Positions 10,731 through 23,252 are shown, counted from the first letter of the stretch. The stretch: 64,000 nucleotides of DNA from Marsupella aquatica (GCA_973895155.1 OZ316899.1:62001-126000), one strand, 5' to 3'. Notes: generated from the sequence alone by a model not told the origin. Numbers and translations: made by a program.

Positions 10731-11875
10731 CATAGCAAGCAACAAAGCGGGCAGGGAACCCCATGAAGGCGCCCCGCGCCGGCAGAAGGACTCCGAACGT
10801 ACTGAAAAGACCCTAAACCTCACGAGACCAACATTTTGGGTATTGCATGGACAAATACTGGCCAAAGTACATGCCTAAATTTACCTGCTCTGTTTTAGTT
10901 CCCTAAACCAGGGGTGATTTTTTTTTATCAAATCCATACGTTGTATCCTAGTTTTTTTCACACATGATGTAAACCTACATCATGTGAAAGTGGGAGAGAA
11001 GAAAAATAGCAAAAACCAAAGCAAGCCAAAAAAATTCAGCTTTTTCCAGGAAGAAAAAAAAATTTCACCTCCAGGAGGGAAGGAAAAAAACTTCAACTTC
11101 AGGCGCTAGGGAAAAAATTAAACCTGAGGGGAGGGCAGGGAAGGAAAAACAATTTGAGCTTCAAGAAAGGGAAACTTTAAGATTTTAGACAATAGGAAAA
11201 CTTCAGGTAAGGTAAGAGTCAAATATTTTTTTGTAGTATTTGTAAATTAAAGTCGGGAGTTTTGAACGTATCTATTCTCTTCAGTGAATTTATTTTGGCT
11301 ACCTTGTTCCCCAGAAAGGCAAGCATTACACTGCATCGGTTGAAGTGCAAAGAAGATAGGACTGTATTTTCTTTCCTGGGTATTGACCAATAGACACATT
11401 ATTAAAATATGGGGTACCATTTATTCTAGTAAACAATTCTCTCATTACATTCAATATAAATGGACCCTAAACTCCCCCTACCCCATTCTGGTGTAGTCGT
11501 TTATTTTTACCGTCAACCCTAGATTTTTGGAACCTAGAAGCGACATGTGAGGCACACTTCACATAAATCAAAATTTATTTTTTCCCGGTCCCACATGACC
11601 TGCCAATTTTCCCTTGCATTGGACATTGGCATTTAGATAAAAAAACACTACTCAAATAGATGATTGTACAACATAACAAATGTGCTGTACGACACCTCAT
11701 TTGTGGCCAAAAACTCATTTGTGGCCGAAGACTGTTTGTTACATTCCTACTTTACCTAACCTGCATGATTACATCATGTCGTCGCGCACGTTTATAGTCT
11801 TTGTGTCCATGTATGTAAAACCCCACATTTTTACAGCCCAGCTTAGTACATTTCTTAATACATTCATTCATACTT
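10731..11875. other. Purine-rich and AT-rich spacer
   Basis: No gene. Positions about 11000-11170 are strongly purine-rich with repeated 'ggaaaaaaact' and 'gaagg' runs. The rest is AT-rich. A short direct duplication, 'ctcatttgtggcc', occurs near 11697-11730 and is single in copy B. Confidence 0.45.
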
Positions 11876-12310
11876 TAATTAATTATTGGATTACCCCGGC
11901 ATTTGCTTCGTATCTATGCGTAGGATACCCCGGCATTTGCTTTGTATCTATGCGTAGGATTACCCCAGCTTTTGTATCCATGGGTATGGCCAATTTCCGA
12001 ACGTTAACCTTACTAGTACTTTATTAATTATAAGATTACCCCGGCTTGCGTTTCGTATCCTTGTGTAGGATTACCCCAGATTTTGTATCCATGTGTATGG
12101 CACAAATCTTGAACATTAATTAATGTATATTTATTGATGGATAAGATTACCCCAACTTTCGTATCCGTGTGTATGGCACAATATCCTAAGATTAACCTGT
12201 CTAGTACATTGCTTCGTGATTGGATTACCCCGAGGTTCGGACGTATTCCTAACATTAACCTTAGTTGTACATTACTCGATTATTAGATTACCCTAAATTG
12301 TACACATATA
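11876..12310. repeat. Degenerate TTACCCC tandem repeat
   Basis: Five to seven diverged units of roughly 40-110 bp, each with 'gattacccc' followed by '..tttcgtatcc.tgtgtatgg', near 11891, 11920, 11959, 12035, 12068, 12148 and 12222. The core resembles 'ggaatacccc' and 'gcattacccc' in the 115-bp array at 21281-22450, so the two arrays may be related. Confidence 0.6.
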
Positions 12311-13439
12311 TGGCCCAATTTCCTAATATGAACCATAATACTGCATTACATGACCTCCACTTTTGTATCTCTTATTGACAATGGCCGCTTATCATGTAAA
12401 CAGAGTCAAGAGTGTGTGGTTTTCTCAAAATACCCAGCCTTGTTCTTTTTCTTTAAATAGTGTTGTGTGGGTTTATCAGAATACTTGGCCTTGTTCCTTT
12501 ACAGATGAACACCTATTAAGATTAAGAGTGTACCAAGGGTTAGCACGAGGTGCAATACAATGCCCACAACATGATAGATTAGGCAACCATACTACCCTGT
12601 TGTGCCTGTTTGTTCCCAAACAAACCTTCACCCCTAACCCCTACTAGAAGGTTGCCCATTCAACCTCCTTACAGTAGCAGGCTGAACAGAAATCAACATT
12701 GATTCTATATCAATCAACATCCGCCACAATGTTAATTCACTTTTTGAAGAGGGGAAAAAAAGTTCAGTTGAATTCAAAATGGTGAATTCTTGCTCAAGCC
12801 AAAAACGTCATCCATTACACAAAAGTTTCTATTCATGTAAGGAAATAGTTCTTCAATGTTGAACGAAGACTTCTCTGAGCAACATCACATCATGTGCTCA
12901 GCGTGAAGAGTCCTGGTGATAAACTTGCTGCTGGTTTCTACTCCCCAAGGGATCCAACTTTCAGCTCCCGTGCACCTGCAGTGAGAGGTAGGTTTTAATT
13001 GAACTCATGTATCCTCATCCGATCACTACAAGCAATTGCAATGTCAAGGTAGCAACCATTTCAGCTACATCTTAAATGGCCATATGTTGCATCACCTACA
13101 ATCATCTATACAAAAGTTCAGCTTAGTTACGCTTCAATTTTGTGTACGAGGATGTGTAAAATCTGCCAATGAACTATAACAGTAATAAGAGCACCAGACT
13201 TTGAGCTGCTCACCATCTACAGGGGATATTTGTGGACCACATTATACCCAAAGCGCAAGTTTTTAGTGTTGCACCCACAAAACTCACCACCTACACCATG
13301 AATTGATGACAAATCCAATTAATTTCACCATACACACAAGAGAAGACAACAGTTCCAGCTTATTGTGGGAATACCACACATCCCGAGTGGTACTGAATAT
13401 GCAATCAATGAGGTCACACTTTTGCATCCATCCACAGCA
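12311..13439. other. Non-coding spacer
   Basis: A 94-codon plus-strand frame lies at 12363-12647 with one residue changed in copy B, but it has no recognisable domain and contains an internal repetition around 'NTQPCSF'/'NTWPCSF'. I do not call it a gene. No other structure was seen. Confidence 0.4.
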
Positions 13440-13441
13440 AT

Positions 13442-14193
13442 TCACCTTGCAATCATGAAATGGCGAGACCGTACCCTGCCTGTCATTGTGCTTTTGGTAA
13501 ATTTTGCCAAATGCACCTCAGCTTCCTCCTCTTTGACTGTTGTTTTCGGGTTCAACAGTTGTATCCCCTTCACCAGTTCATACAGGATGTTCACTCCAGT
13601 CCACCGTCTCATTGGAGGAGTCCAAAACAACAGCTGACTCTTGTTCCGGCTCGAGTTGGGGTTCTGGGAAAAGCTCAACTTCAAGGTTGGGTGCTATACC
13701 CTTGACCTCATGCCAAGTCACCTCCCATAAACTGTACCCACTTATACTACTCCGTTGCACAAGGACTCCTTCTTTGTGCATGATAACAACTTGTTCTTAT
13801 ACTACTCCGTTGCACAAGGACTCCTTCTTTGTGCATGATAGCAACTTGTTCTTCAGCAACTCAGGAATGACATCTTCCAACTTTTCACTGCTTTTTCCCC
13901 TCAGTCGGGGCTGAATCTACATATCCAATCGGCCCACCACAGCCAGCCATATTGCTCAAAAACTAGGCAGCTAGCCCAAAGAGTTTACTGTTCACTTGCA
14001 GCACAATCTTGGACAATAACCGGGAAATCAATTGCAAGGGCGCATCCATACCACGATACTCTATGGGTAGATGTCTGACACCAACATCCAACACATCATG
14101 AAGCATGACAAACATAACCTGGTGAAAGAAAAGGCCACATATTGTTAGAGGAAGCTGGACATTATATGTAGAGGAGGATATACACCGCTGCAA
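13442..14193 (-). pseudogene. Minus-strand coding remnants, unknown family
   Basis: Three short minus-strand stretches have protein-like composition: about 13963-14193 (contains DVGVRHLPIEYRGMDAP), about 13578-13781 (contains WEVTWHEVKGIAPNLEVE) and about 13442-13640 (contains ILYELVKGIQLLNPKTTV). They lie in different frames with stops between them, and a 55-bp tandem duplication inside them shifts the frame. They could be exons of a small gene downstream of the SNF2 fusion or its decayed remains. I do not recognise the family. The same pieces are at about 34069-34820 in copy B. Confidence 0.3.
13741..13850. repeat. 55-bp tandem duplication (2 copies)
   Basis: Positions 13741-13795 and 13796-13850 are identical except for one base (gataac/gatagc). 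It is also present in copy B, so it predates the 20-kb duplication. 55 is not a multiple of three. Confidence 0.9.
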
Positions 14194-14621
14194 TCACAAT
14201 ATGGTCAATTTCCGAACTTCCTTTCTCTCTTCTGCCCACATACTCGTGTCAGAACTTGTGCTATGCAAAGCCATATCTCACCCACTTGTTATGTGCCCAT
14301 AGATGCATCCTTTTTTAGGCCCTGTGTGGTGCATACACTATCAGCATTCTCGTCACCTACATCTCATATCCAATGGGAGTAAACCTTAGCCTACTTCAAA
14401 TACAATTTTACAGAGTGACCCGCTAAAACATGTACGGCACATACACACCTCTTTGCACACCACCAACTGGAGGTTTTGCAAATGCTTGGGCAACATGGTG
14501 GTAGAGGATGTCATTAGCTCAGCTCAAGTGGCCTCCAATCACTTGTCATAATTGTAAGAGTCTCAAAGCCTGCCTCAAAAGCCTCTAGATGGCGAGCAAT
14601 GTGCCTTAATTTGTGAATGCT

Positions 14622-17600
14622 CTATCGTCTCGGCCTTCCTACTGCCTGTTGCCTAGACAACCTGAGTCGCTCCTCTTTCAGTACTTCCTGCAATATTGCG
14701 TTATCCTTTTTTCCGCTACTCAAACTTCCGTGTACGCATTCATCAATCAGTGTCCTCTTTCTCTGTTGTACATGCCACAATGTCTCCTCAATAGTATTCC
14801 TCATTAGGAAATGTGTAACAAACACTTCTTTTGTCTGCCCTAGACGATGAGTTCTGTCCACTGCTTGATCTTCTGCTGTTGGATTCCACCATATATCTGT
14901 AAAGAGTACATGATTGGCAGCCGTGATATTTAATCCCGTATTGGCAGCCTTTAATGACAGTAGGGCGACTTGTATCTGAATCAATCCAGTGTAGTGAAAT
15001 GCTTAGTGAGTGACCGATGTACAATTTCTCAAAAACATGCACCAAAACAACCTATATGGGGTGCTTTATGCATACCTGGCGAGATTCGGCAAAGTCTCTC
15101 AGATTTTGGTCACGCTTCTCCAAACTCATGCTCCCGTCCACCCTTGTGAACTGGATGTTTGCACTTTCAAGAGTTCCTTGTAACAAGTCAATTAAGCCGG
15201 TCCATTGAGAAAACACAATGGTCTTATCGTCACTTCCAGACTCTCGCAGCTCGTTCAAGTAAGACATGACACCATCAATTTTGGGTGATGGCCCAGAAGT
15301 ATGAAAACCGAGAATTTCCAAGTCCTCCTCTGCCAATTCAGTGCCAGACGACGTACATATATCACATACTCTGTACACCGTACTCCATGAAATTTGCTGC
15401 TTACAGTGTGGTGCTCCGCATATTATGTCCTCTTCCAGCGGATCAAAATAACAAGCTGAACTGGAACAGTAATAGTGACCACAGATGGAAATCATGGGGT
15501 CATCAAAAAGCTCACCCTGAAAATATTACAAAAATGGACTTCAAAGTTAGTGTGCAATGTCAAATGTTTCACCAATCGCCACCGGTTGAACAACACTCCC
15601 ACGGGGTACTGGATTTACAAATAGGATTTACTATGTGCGAAAAATCACCTGGCACTTGTTACAAGTCACCCCTTCTGGAGCATCCAACAACTTGTTTACC
15701 AATTCGCCTGAACGGACTCCATCGGGTTGGATCTTGGGAGTATTCACACTATCTTCTTTTTCATTGTGAAAGACAAGGTCACGATGCCCACAGTGGCGTC
15801 TCATTCTCAGCATCAACGACAGCAATTTAGCTTTCTCTTTCTTATTTCCCTTCTGTGAAGCCCACAAATCGACCCGGTTGAGTAATTGTACAAAACAACA
15901 GGGCAACCACGGTATCTGTGCACAATTGAAGAATGACAAAGTACACCCACATAGGGTGGGCCAAACTTTGGACATACCGAGTCTTCCGCTGCACTCCTTG
16001 CCTCTAATTTCTTATACACTATGGCATCGCCTTCAACTAAAAAGTCGAGATGAGCTACTCTTACATGCTTCTTAGGTAGATTCAGGATACCTGCAAACAA
16101 AATATGTCCAGCTATAAGATTGCATACAAACATACAACACATCGAAATCCATATGAAATTCAACCAATTCCAAATAATGGAAAAGTCCAATTCCAACACA
16201 TGTGAACATTGTAGTTGTAGTTGTCTTACTCTTATCTCTTCTCAATGTAATGGCCCTCAGCTCCTTGTGTAGTATTGCGTGTCCAGCTTTCCTACTTTTT
16301 GCAATATGCTGCCTCAAAATCTTGAACCGGTCTATGTCACAGTAAGGGGGGTATCCAAGAAATTTGAAATAACTGTATGCCTCCCAAGTAGAATTTGACA
16401 CAGGAGTTCCACTTACACACCATCTGCTTCTTGCATGTAGGTTGCAAGCAGCTAATGCTCTGCCACTCCTATGGTTTGAGATTGCCTGACACTCGTCTAG
16501 AATCACCCTGTACCATTGTACCTGCTCCAGGCAAGGAGGCAATGGATCCTTCGTTTTCTTGGGTGTTGGTTCCACAGGAATTTTTTGACTTAATTTCCCT
16601 TTCCTTCTCAGTGTAGGTGGGTCCGCAGTGGAATGTTGGGCGAGAGTGCCATAAGTGGTAATTATAACATCGTATAAGGCCAACTGCTTTGGATCCATAC
16701 ATCTGTCCGACCCGTGAAATATTAACACCTTTACATTTGCCCTTGCAGTAGTTTTAGTGGTAATCTCACGTTTCCATTGAGTCATAACACTTCCAGGACA
16801 AACGATAAGGGTCTTGCTTCTGGGTGGTCGATTGGTGACTAAGAGTGTAATCAGTTGAATTGTCTTCCCCATTCCCTACCAACAAATACAGTTAGTTCAT
16901 TTCATGCAATGGGGAAGAAAATTCCAAGTTCACACCACAAAACACATGATGACCCTGAAGTCAATGCGCAGCCCACTCAACATTAGGAAATGATGTGAGC
17001 TTTAGGGTTTTACCTGGTCATCTGCCAAAATACCCCCAAAACATTCGGAATCACCACTCTCCCTTGACAACATCCAGAATAGACCTTTCCGTTGATGTTG
17101 ATAAACTGTCACATTTTGCATAAGCCCATCTGGTGGGCTTGCTTCTCCTGTGAAGTCCCTATCATCGATGTATTCCTGCAATGGTCACGGAATAACAGTC
17201 AGCCTTCTTAACCGGCTCTACTTATCCAAACTGAGTATTTGGACAAGATGCTGCGACATGGTTAGTTTACTCACTCGTTCCTCTGCTTGCGAAAAAGGTT
17301 GGACTCGGACTCGGGGAAAGTCCATCTCTGAATCTGAATCTGAACAGGAATCTGCGATTGTACGACGCACGGAGGTAGCGTCAATGTCAACATGATCCAA
17401 GCTATCCCCTTCATTATCAAAAGACCACAATAGTTGTCGCCTTTTTGGGGGGTCCTCCAAATTAATACGAGTCATTTGCGAGACCACAGATGGAGAACAA
17501 CTTGCAAACTCATCCCTCTGTACGCGATTTTTACATGGCACTGGCACTGTTGTCATTTCATTGTTGGAGGTTGAACCAAGTAATGGACGTCCATGAGCTT

Positions 17601-20600
17601 GCCTCTTTGGTTCCGCGATGAACGGTATAACTGGTTCAGCGTTCGACACTTGCTTTCTCTTCAAATTCCTCACTGTACATTCCAACTCTTCAACCTTTGC
17701 AAGAGCTATGTGCAATTGGTCATCCTTGAATTTTAATTCTACTTTCTGAGTCGAAATTATTTGTTGCAAGTCTACATTCTCGCCCAATCTACAATGCACC
17801 TGTTCAAGCTCTGCCATTGTACGCTCTAAGTCCAATTTCAAAGACTCCACGTTAGTGCGCTGAGTATTGCGTTCGGCAGTGCACTTTGCTACCTCATTTC
17901 TCAGTTCCCCCATGCACATTTCGTTCTCCTTCAAAGCTTTGTGAGCAATTGCGTATTCCGCCTTCAGCCTTGTCTGTTCTACAAGTGCTCGTTGAAGGTC
18001 TTCCAACTTGCTCTGTGACTCTAATCTGAACAACTGAAGTTGTGTGCTCACATCATCTCGTTGTTTAGTGCACCCTGCAAGTTCACTTTCCAATTCTTCC
18101 ATGCGCATTTGGATATCCTTCAAAGCACATTCAGCACCTAAACATGATTCCATGCGCACTGCCTGCTCTACAACCTTCCGTTGAACATCTTCAAACTTGC
18201 AGTCTGACGACAATTTCAACAACTCAAGTTCATTGATCGCGGCATCTCGTCCTGCAACACACCTTTCAAGGTCAGCACTCAATTCTGCCATGCGCGATTG
18301 GTCCTCCTTCCAACCTTGTTCAGCAGCTTGGTAATTGTCATTGCGCTTTGTCACCTGCACAAGCTTTTCTTCAAGGTCTTTCAACTTCCATTGTGACTGC
18401 AATTTGAACTCTTCAAATTCGCTGGTGGCCGCATCTCGTTCTGCAGTGCCCATTTGAAGTTCAGCACTCAATTCTGCCAAGCGTGATTGGTCCTCCTTCC
18501 AACCTTGTTCAACAGCTTGGTATTCGTCATTGCGCTTTGTCACCTGCACAAGCTTTTCTTCAAGGTCTTTCAACTTGCATTGTGACTGCAATTTGAACTC
18601 TTCAAATTTGCTGGCGATAGCATCTCGTCCTACAGTGCCCATTTGAAGTTCAACACTCAATTCTGCCATGCGCGATTGGTCCTTCTTCCAACCTTGTTCA
18701 GCAGCTTGGTATTCATCATTGCGCATTGTCACCTGCATAAGCTTTTCTTCAAGGTCTTTCAACCTGGACTGTGACTGCAATTTGAACTCTTCAAATTCGC
18801 TGGTGACCGCATCTCGTTCTGCAGTGCCCATTTGAAGTTCAACACTCAATTCTGCCATGCGTGATTGGTCCTCCTTCCAACCTTGTTCAGCAGCTTGGTA
18901 TTCGTCATTGCGCTTTGTCACCTGCACAAGATTTTCTTCAAGGTCTTTCAACCTGCATTGTGACTGCAATTTGAACTCTTCAAATTTGTTGGTGATCGCA
19001 TCTCGTCCTGTAGTGCCCATTTGAAGTTCAACACTCAATTCTGCCATGCGTGATTGGTCCTCCTTCCAACCTTGTTCAACAGCTTGGTATTCGTCATTGC
19101 GCTTTGTCACCTGCACAAGCTTTTCTTCAAGGTCTTTCAACTTGCATTGTGACTGCAATTTGAACTCTTCAAATTTGCTGGCGATAGCATCTCGTCCTAC
19201 AGTGCCCATTTGAAGTTCAACACTCAATTCTGCCATGCGCGATTGGTCCTTCTTCCAACCTTGTTCAGCAGCTTGGTATTCATCATTGCGCATTGTCACC
19301 TGCATAAGCTTTTCTTCAAGGTCTTTCAACCTGGACTGTGACTGCAATTTGAACTCTTCAAATTCGCTGGTGACCGCATCTCGTTCTGCAGTGCCCATTT
19401 GAAGTTCAGCACTCAATTCTGCCATGCATGATTGGTCCTCCTTCCAACCTTGTTCAGCAGCTTGGTATTCGTCATTGCGCTTTGTCACCTGCACAAGATT
19501 TTCTTCAAGGTCTTTCAACCTGCATTGTGACTGCAATTTGAACTCTTCAAATTTGTTGGTGATCGCATCTCGTCCTGTAGTGCCCATTTGAAGTTCAACA
19601 TTCAATTCTGCCATGCGTGATTGGTCCTCCTTCCAACCTTGTTCAGCAGCTTGGTATTCGTCATTGCGCATTGTCACCTGCACAAGCTTTTCTTCAAGGT
19701 CTTTCAACCTGCATTGTGACTGCAATTTGAACACCTCAAATTCTCTGGTGACCGCATCTCGTCCTGCATTGCACATTTCTTGTTCAACACTCAAATTTGC
19801 CATGCACGATTGGTTCTCATTCCAACCTTCTCCAGCATCTTCATATTCGTCATTTCGCATTGTCTGTGCCGTCAACTCCCCTTCAAGGTCATCAATCCTG
19901 CCTTCTAACTTTGATTCCGATGACTGAAGTTTACATTGAATAGGTTGAGGTTGGGTTTCCCTTCTTGTAGTACCCTCGTTGCCAACATTTGGCCCCGATA
20001 TAAGGCTTTCCCATGAAAATCCCCAATGTAGCAGCAACTGTGTAATAGCAGTCCCACAATAAGCGGGGAACGCCTTTGACTCACGAACATTCCTCATACC
20101 CTGAAGGTGTTTCTTGAATTTACTTATTTCCAAAGCCAATTCATCGTAAACTAAATCACTCCAATCTGGTAGCAATTTTGGCACAGGGCCTGCTAGTCTT
20201 TTTCCCTTCGGCAAAGTACCACACAAATACCAGTAGAAATAACTCAATTGTTTTGCTGATAACTGTGAAGGCTTCTCCTTACCCAGCAGAATTTCCTGCA
20301 CCACTCTAATTGCCCCAGACCATCTATCATACGGAGCTCTCAAAAGCTTTAAACTATAGGGATTCCCTCTTATTCGTGGACGAACAAACAAATCATTGAA
20401 TTCAGGACAGTGCATTCTCTGCCTATACTTGGCAAATGTACCAGATGGCAGCTTGAATGCCGCACGTAACACATCTTGTGTGATTTTCAATGAACATCCT
20501 CGGAATTCACTGGATTTTGATGCATAATCAAATCCCAACACAAACTCCTTCACCCCACATACGGCTGTTATGTTGTAATCAATCCCAAAAGTTTGTTGCA

Positions 20601-20878
20601 GACCAAGGTTGAAAATCATTGACGATCGAGTTGGATCACCTCCCACCAAACTGCGAATTCGTTCCGGTGTGCAGGAATGCCACAACGTTCCAGTGCCGCC
20701 TGTTTCAATTCCAACCCACGGATTGTCAAAATGTTCCACATATCATCACTAAACCGCAATGCAAAATTCAACTATATGCAATGACGACCAACTATTAAGT
20801 ATTGTAATCCAAACCTTCCTTTTCCACCTCCTTGTAGGGCTGGACCTCGTCGTAAGGTGACTCTGCCTTGTCCTCCAT
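14622..20878 (-). CDS. Transposon-type head, coiled coil, SNF2 helicase and RING fusion (copy A, intact)
   Basis: Eight exons predicted from GT-AG sites with consistent phase: 20878-20815, 20699-17275, 17175-17014, 16875-16230, 16090-15978, 15915-15649, 15516-15076, 14975-14622; about 1823 residues. Residues 1 to about 250 resemble plant transposon-type (plant mobile domain-like) heads. Next comes a long coiled coil with nine 63-residue repeats (RNDEYQAAEQGW core), then an acidic NLS-bearing linker. The ATPase has DDQGMGKT, DECQ and RWCVSGTP. A RING (CNKC, CGHYYC) lies between the lobes, followed by the C-lobe motifs VFSQW and RTHRLGQ. Known: RING-in-SNF2 is the Rad5/Rad16/HLTF layout, chromatin or repair translocases with E3 ubiquitin-ligase activity. 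Inferred: a nuclear translocase with a transposon-derived dimerising head. Odd: DECQ replaces the usual DEAH/DEGH. The coiled-coil frame has its own stop at 17218, inside the intron, so two separate genes remain possible if that intron is not spliced. Confidence 0.75.
17900..19870 (-). repeat. 189-bp coding repeats (63 residues), nine in copy A
   Basis: In-frame tandem repeats inside the large exon. Each encodes 63 residues, equal to nine heptads, with RNDEYQAAEQGW, MAELS.ELQMGT and FEEFKLQSQ cores. The outer units are the most diverged. Units with 'KKDQS' and 'AVEQGW' alternate in a repeating order of three, so a 567-bp block appears twice in A but once in B. Confidence 0.9.
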
Positions 20879-20938
20879 GTTTTGGATCTACTGTCCTTGA
20901 AATTCACTTCTGTCGTATGAAAGGTAGTCCAATTAAGT

Positions 20939-20947
20939 AAACCCTAA
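20939..20947 (-). promoter_or_regulatory. Telo-box-like motif upstream of the fusion gene
   Basis: The plus strand reads AAACCCTAA, about 60 nt upstream of the predicted ATG at 20878. Such motifs are common in plant promoters near the transcription start. The same motif is retained in copy B. It is a match by sequence only. Confidence 0.35.
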
Positions 20948-21247
20948 TCCTATCACCAACACATTGCCGTGAGCAACTCATGAGGCTTACTCGACGGAAG
21001 GAGGGTATTGACACACAAGGAGCCTCTCAAAACATGACAGATTCCATTTCTGCAAAGCTGCTTGTTGCTCTATTGGATGTTGTCAATCCATGTACTTAAA
21101 CTTAAACTCCCTGTTGTGAAGAAACATTCCCTTTGTTATGAAGCGTCTTGTCCAAGTCACTGCCAACCTTTCTGGAATCCGGAAGATGCGAACTAAAATG
21201 CTCCTATATTGTCAGCACCCCATAAGCACCAAAGTTGTGCATAGTTG
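20948..21247. other. Upstream region of the fusion gene, no other feature
   Basis: About 300 bp between the telo-box-like motif and the 115-bp array. No open frame or repeat is supported; it presumably holds the promoter of the minus-strand gene. Confidence 0.4.
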
Positions 21248-21295
21248 GTGCTCGGGTAAAGGGCGTTGTACAGTCCTTCTGTATTACCCGAGCAC
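21248..21295. repeat. 12-bp perfect inverted repeat at array edge
   Basis: GTGCTCGGGTAA at 21248-21259 is the exact reverse complement of TTACCCGAGCAC at 21284-21295, with a 24-nt loop. The right arm is the first unit boundary of the 115-bp array. The same hairpin is in copy B (near 41307-41354). Confidence 0.75.
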
Positions 21296-22450
21296 ACTGT
21301 GGCTGTGCGTTATAGAATACCCCATCCCTCGTACCCCCAACCTTCAAAATACTGTAATTTGATACATACATACCCTTCGGTGCACATTGACATTGTTTTG
21401 CATTACCCCAGAACATGGTGGCTGTGGGTTTTGGAAAACCCCATCCCTCGTACCCCCCAACCTTTAAAATACTGTAATTTGATAATACATGTACCCTTTG
21501 GAACACATTGGCACTTGTATTACCTCATGGTGGTTGTGCGTTTTGGAATACCCCATCCCTCGTACCTCAACCTTCAAAATACTGTAATTTGATACATACA
21601 TACCCTTCAAAGCACATTGGCACTTGCATTACCCGAGCACTTGGTGACTATGCATTTTGGAATACCCCATCCCTCGTACCCCCCAACCTTCAAAATACTG
21701 TAATTTGATATATACATACCCTTCGGAGCACATTGGCACTTGCATTACCCCAGCACATGGTGGCTGTGCATTTTGGAATACCCCATCCCTCGTACCCCCC
21801 AACCTTCAATACTGTAATTTGATACATACGTACCCTTCGGTGCACATTTACATTTGCATTACCCCAGCACATGGTGGCTGTGCATTTTGGAATACCCCAT
21901 CCCTCATACCCCTCAACCTTCAAAATACTGTAATCTGATATATACATACCCTTTGGAGCACATTGGCACTTGCATTACCCCAGCACATGGTGGCTGTGAG
22001 TTTTGGAATACCCCATCCGTCGTACCCCCCAACCTTCAAAATACTGTAATTTGATATATAGATACCCTTTGGAGCACATTGGCACTTGCATTACCCCAGC
22101 ACATGGTGGCTGTGCATTTTGGAATACCCCATCCGTCGTACCACCCAACCTTCAAAATACTGTAATTTGAAACATACATACCCATCCGAGCACATGGACA
22201 TTTGCATTACCCCAGCACATGGTGGCTGTGCATTTGGAATACCCCATCCCTCATACCCCTCAACCTTCAAAATACTGTAATTTGATATATACATACCCTT
22301 CGGAGCACATTGGCACTTGTATTACCCCAGCACATGGTGGCTGTGAGTTTTGGAATACCCCATCCCTCGTACCCCCCAACCTTCAAAATATTGTAATTTG
22401 ATACAAACATACCCTTTGGAGCACATTGACATTTGCATTACCCCAGCACA
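21281..22450. repeat. 115-bp tandem array, about ten units (copy A)
   Basis: Units of roughly 108-120 bp carry 'ggaataccccatccctcgta', 'ccttcaaaatactgtaattt' and 'cattaccccagcacatggtg'. The short frames across the array are products of the repeat, not genes. Copy B has the array at about 41340-42510. Confidence 0.9.
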
Positions 22451-22680
22451 TAATTATATACAAGCCATCCGGATAGTGCACTTGTGATGCCCGTTGAACT
22501 CAAATTGCCATCGGAAGCTATATATATGGACAGATTGCTTGACAGAATTCCACAATTACTTGTTATACTGTATAGTTGATATATTCTTGTGTTCATTTTT
22601 CCTGTCCATTTGGAAATTGCACAAATTAACAAAAGTATCCATAAAGGTCTGTCATCGTAGAAAGTGATGACATCAAGTCA
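22440..22680. repeat. Dispersed repeat, also at 25350-25570
   Basis: The sequence from 'cacataattatatacaagcc' through 'ggtctgtcatcgtagaaag' is repeated within the same unit about 2.9 kb downstream, with small indels. It is a direct, intra-unit duplication that also exists in copy B (near 42505 and 46214). Confidence 0.85.
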
Positions 22681-22924
22681 ATTTTGAGCACTCCCTCGAA
22701 GGTGTAATTGTTCAGCATTTGTAAATACCTCGCACTATATATCACGACTGTACACATTGAATTAGTTCTACTCAGCCATTTCCCATGTCCAAATTTGAAT
22801 GGTGACACTTTTGATACTAACGGAGTTTAAAGGTTTCAACATGAATGCTATTGCTGCAAAAATGTTTAACCGGAAATGTTATGGGAGTTTACGGTTTAAC
22901 CGGAAATGTTATGGGAGCCTACGA

Positions 22925-23150
22925 GCAACGAGCACATTAAGGAACCAGATTGAAGACGGGCAATAGGAATTCTAGAAGCCCAATACTTCCCGACCATAAT
23001 ACCATCCCAACCATGGCGCAGAAGGGAATTTGAAGGCGGCAAGCACATTAAGGAACCAAATTGAAGGCGGACAGGAATTCTAGAAGGCCAATGCTTCCCA
23101 ACTATAATACCAGCCCAACCATGGCGTTGAAAGGAATTTGAAGAAAGTGA
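22925..23150. repeat. About 115-bp repeat pair with GAATTCTAGAAG core
   Basis: Two tandem units with 'gagcacattaaggaaccaga', 'caggaattctagaag', 'ccgaccataataccagccca' and 'agaagggaatttgaag'. More copies lie at about 24175-24400 and 27330-27500, interleaved with the 152-bp family, which makes 22.7-27.8 kb a composite repeat field. Copy B has the same arrangement. Confidence 0.8.
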
Positions 23151-23252
23151 TGACGTCAAGTCAATTTTAAGCACTCCCTCGGAGGTGTAATTGTTCACCA
23201 TTTGTAAATACCTCGCACTATATATCACGACTGTACACATTGAATTAGTTCT

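Noticed and set aside
12363-12647. 94-codon frame conserved between copies A and B
   Set aside because: The conservation matches the background identity of the whole block; no domain was found.
21204-22401. Many 60-150 codon frames in the 115-bp array
   Set aside because: All are translations of the repeat and differ only by unit indels; both strands open equally.
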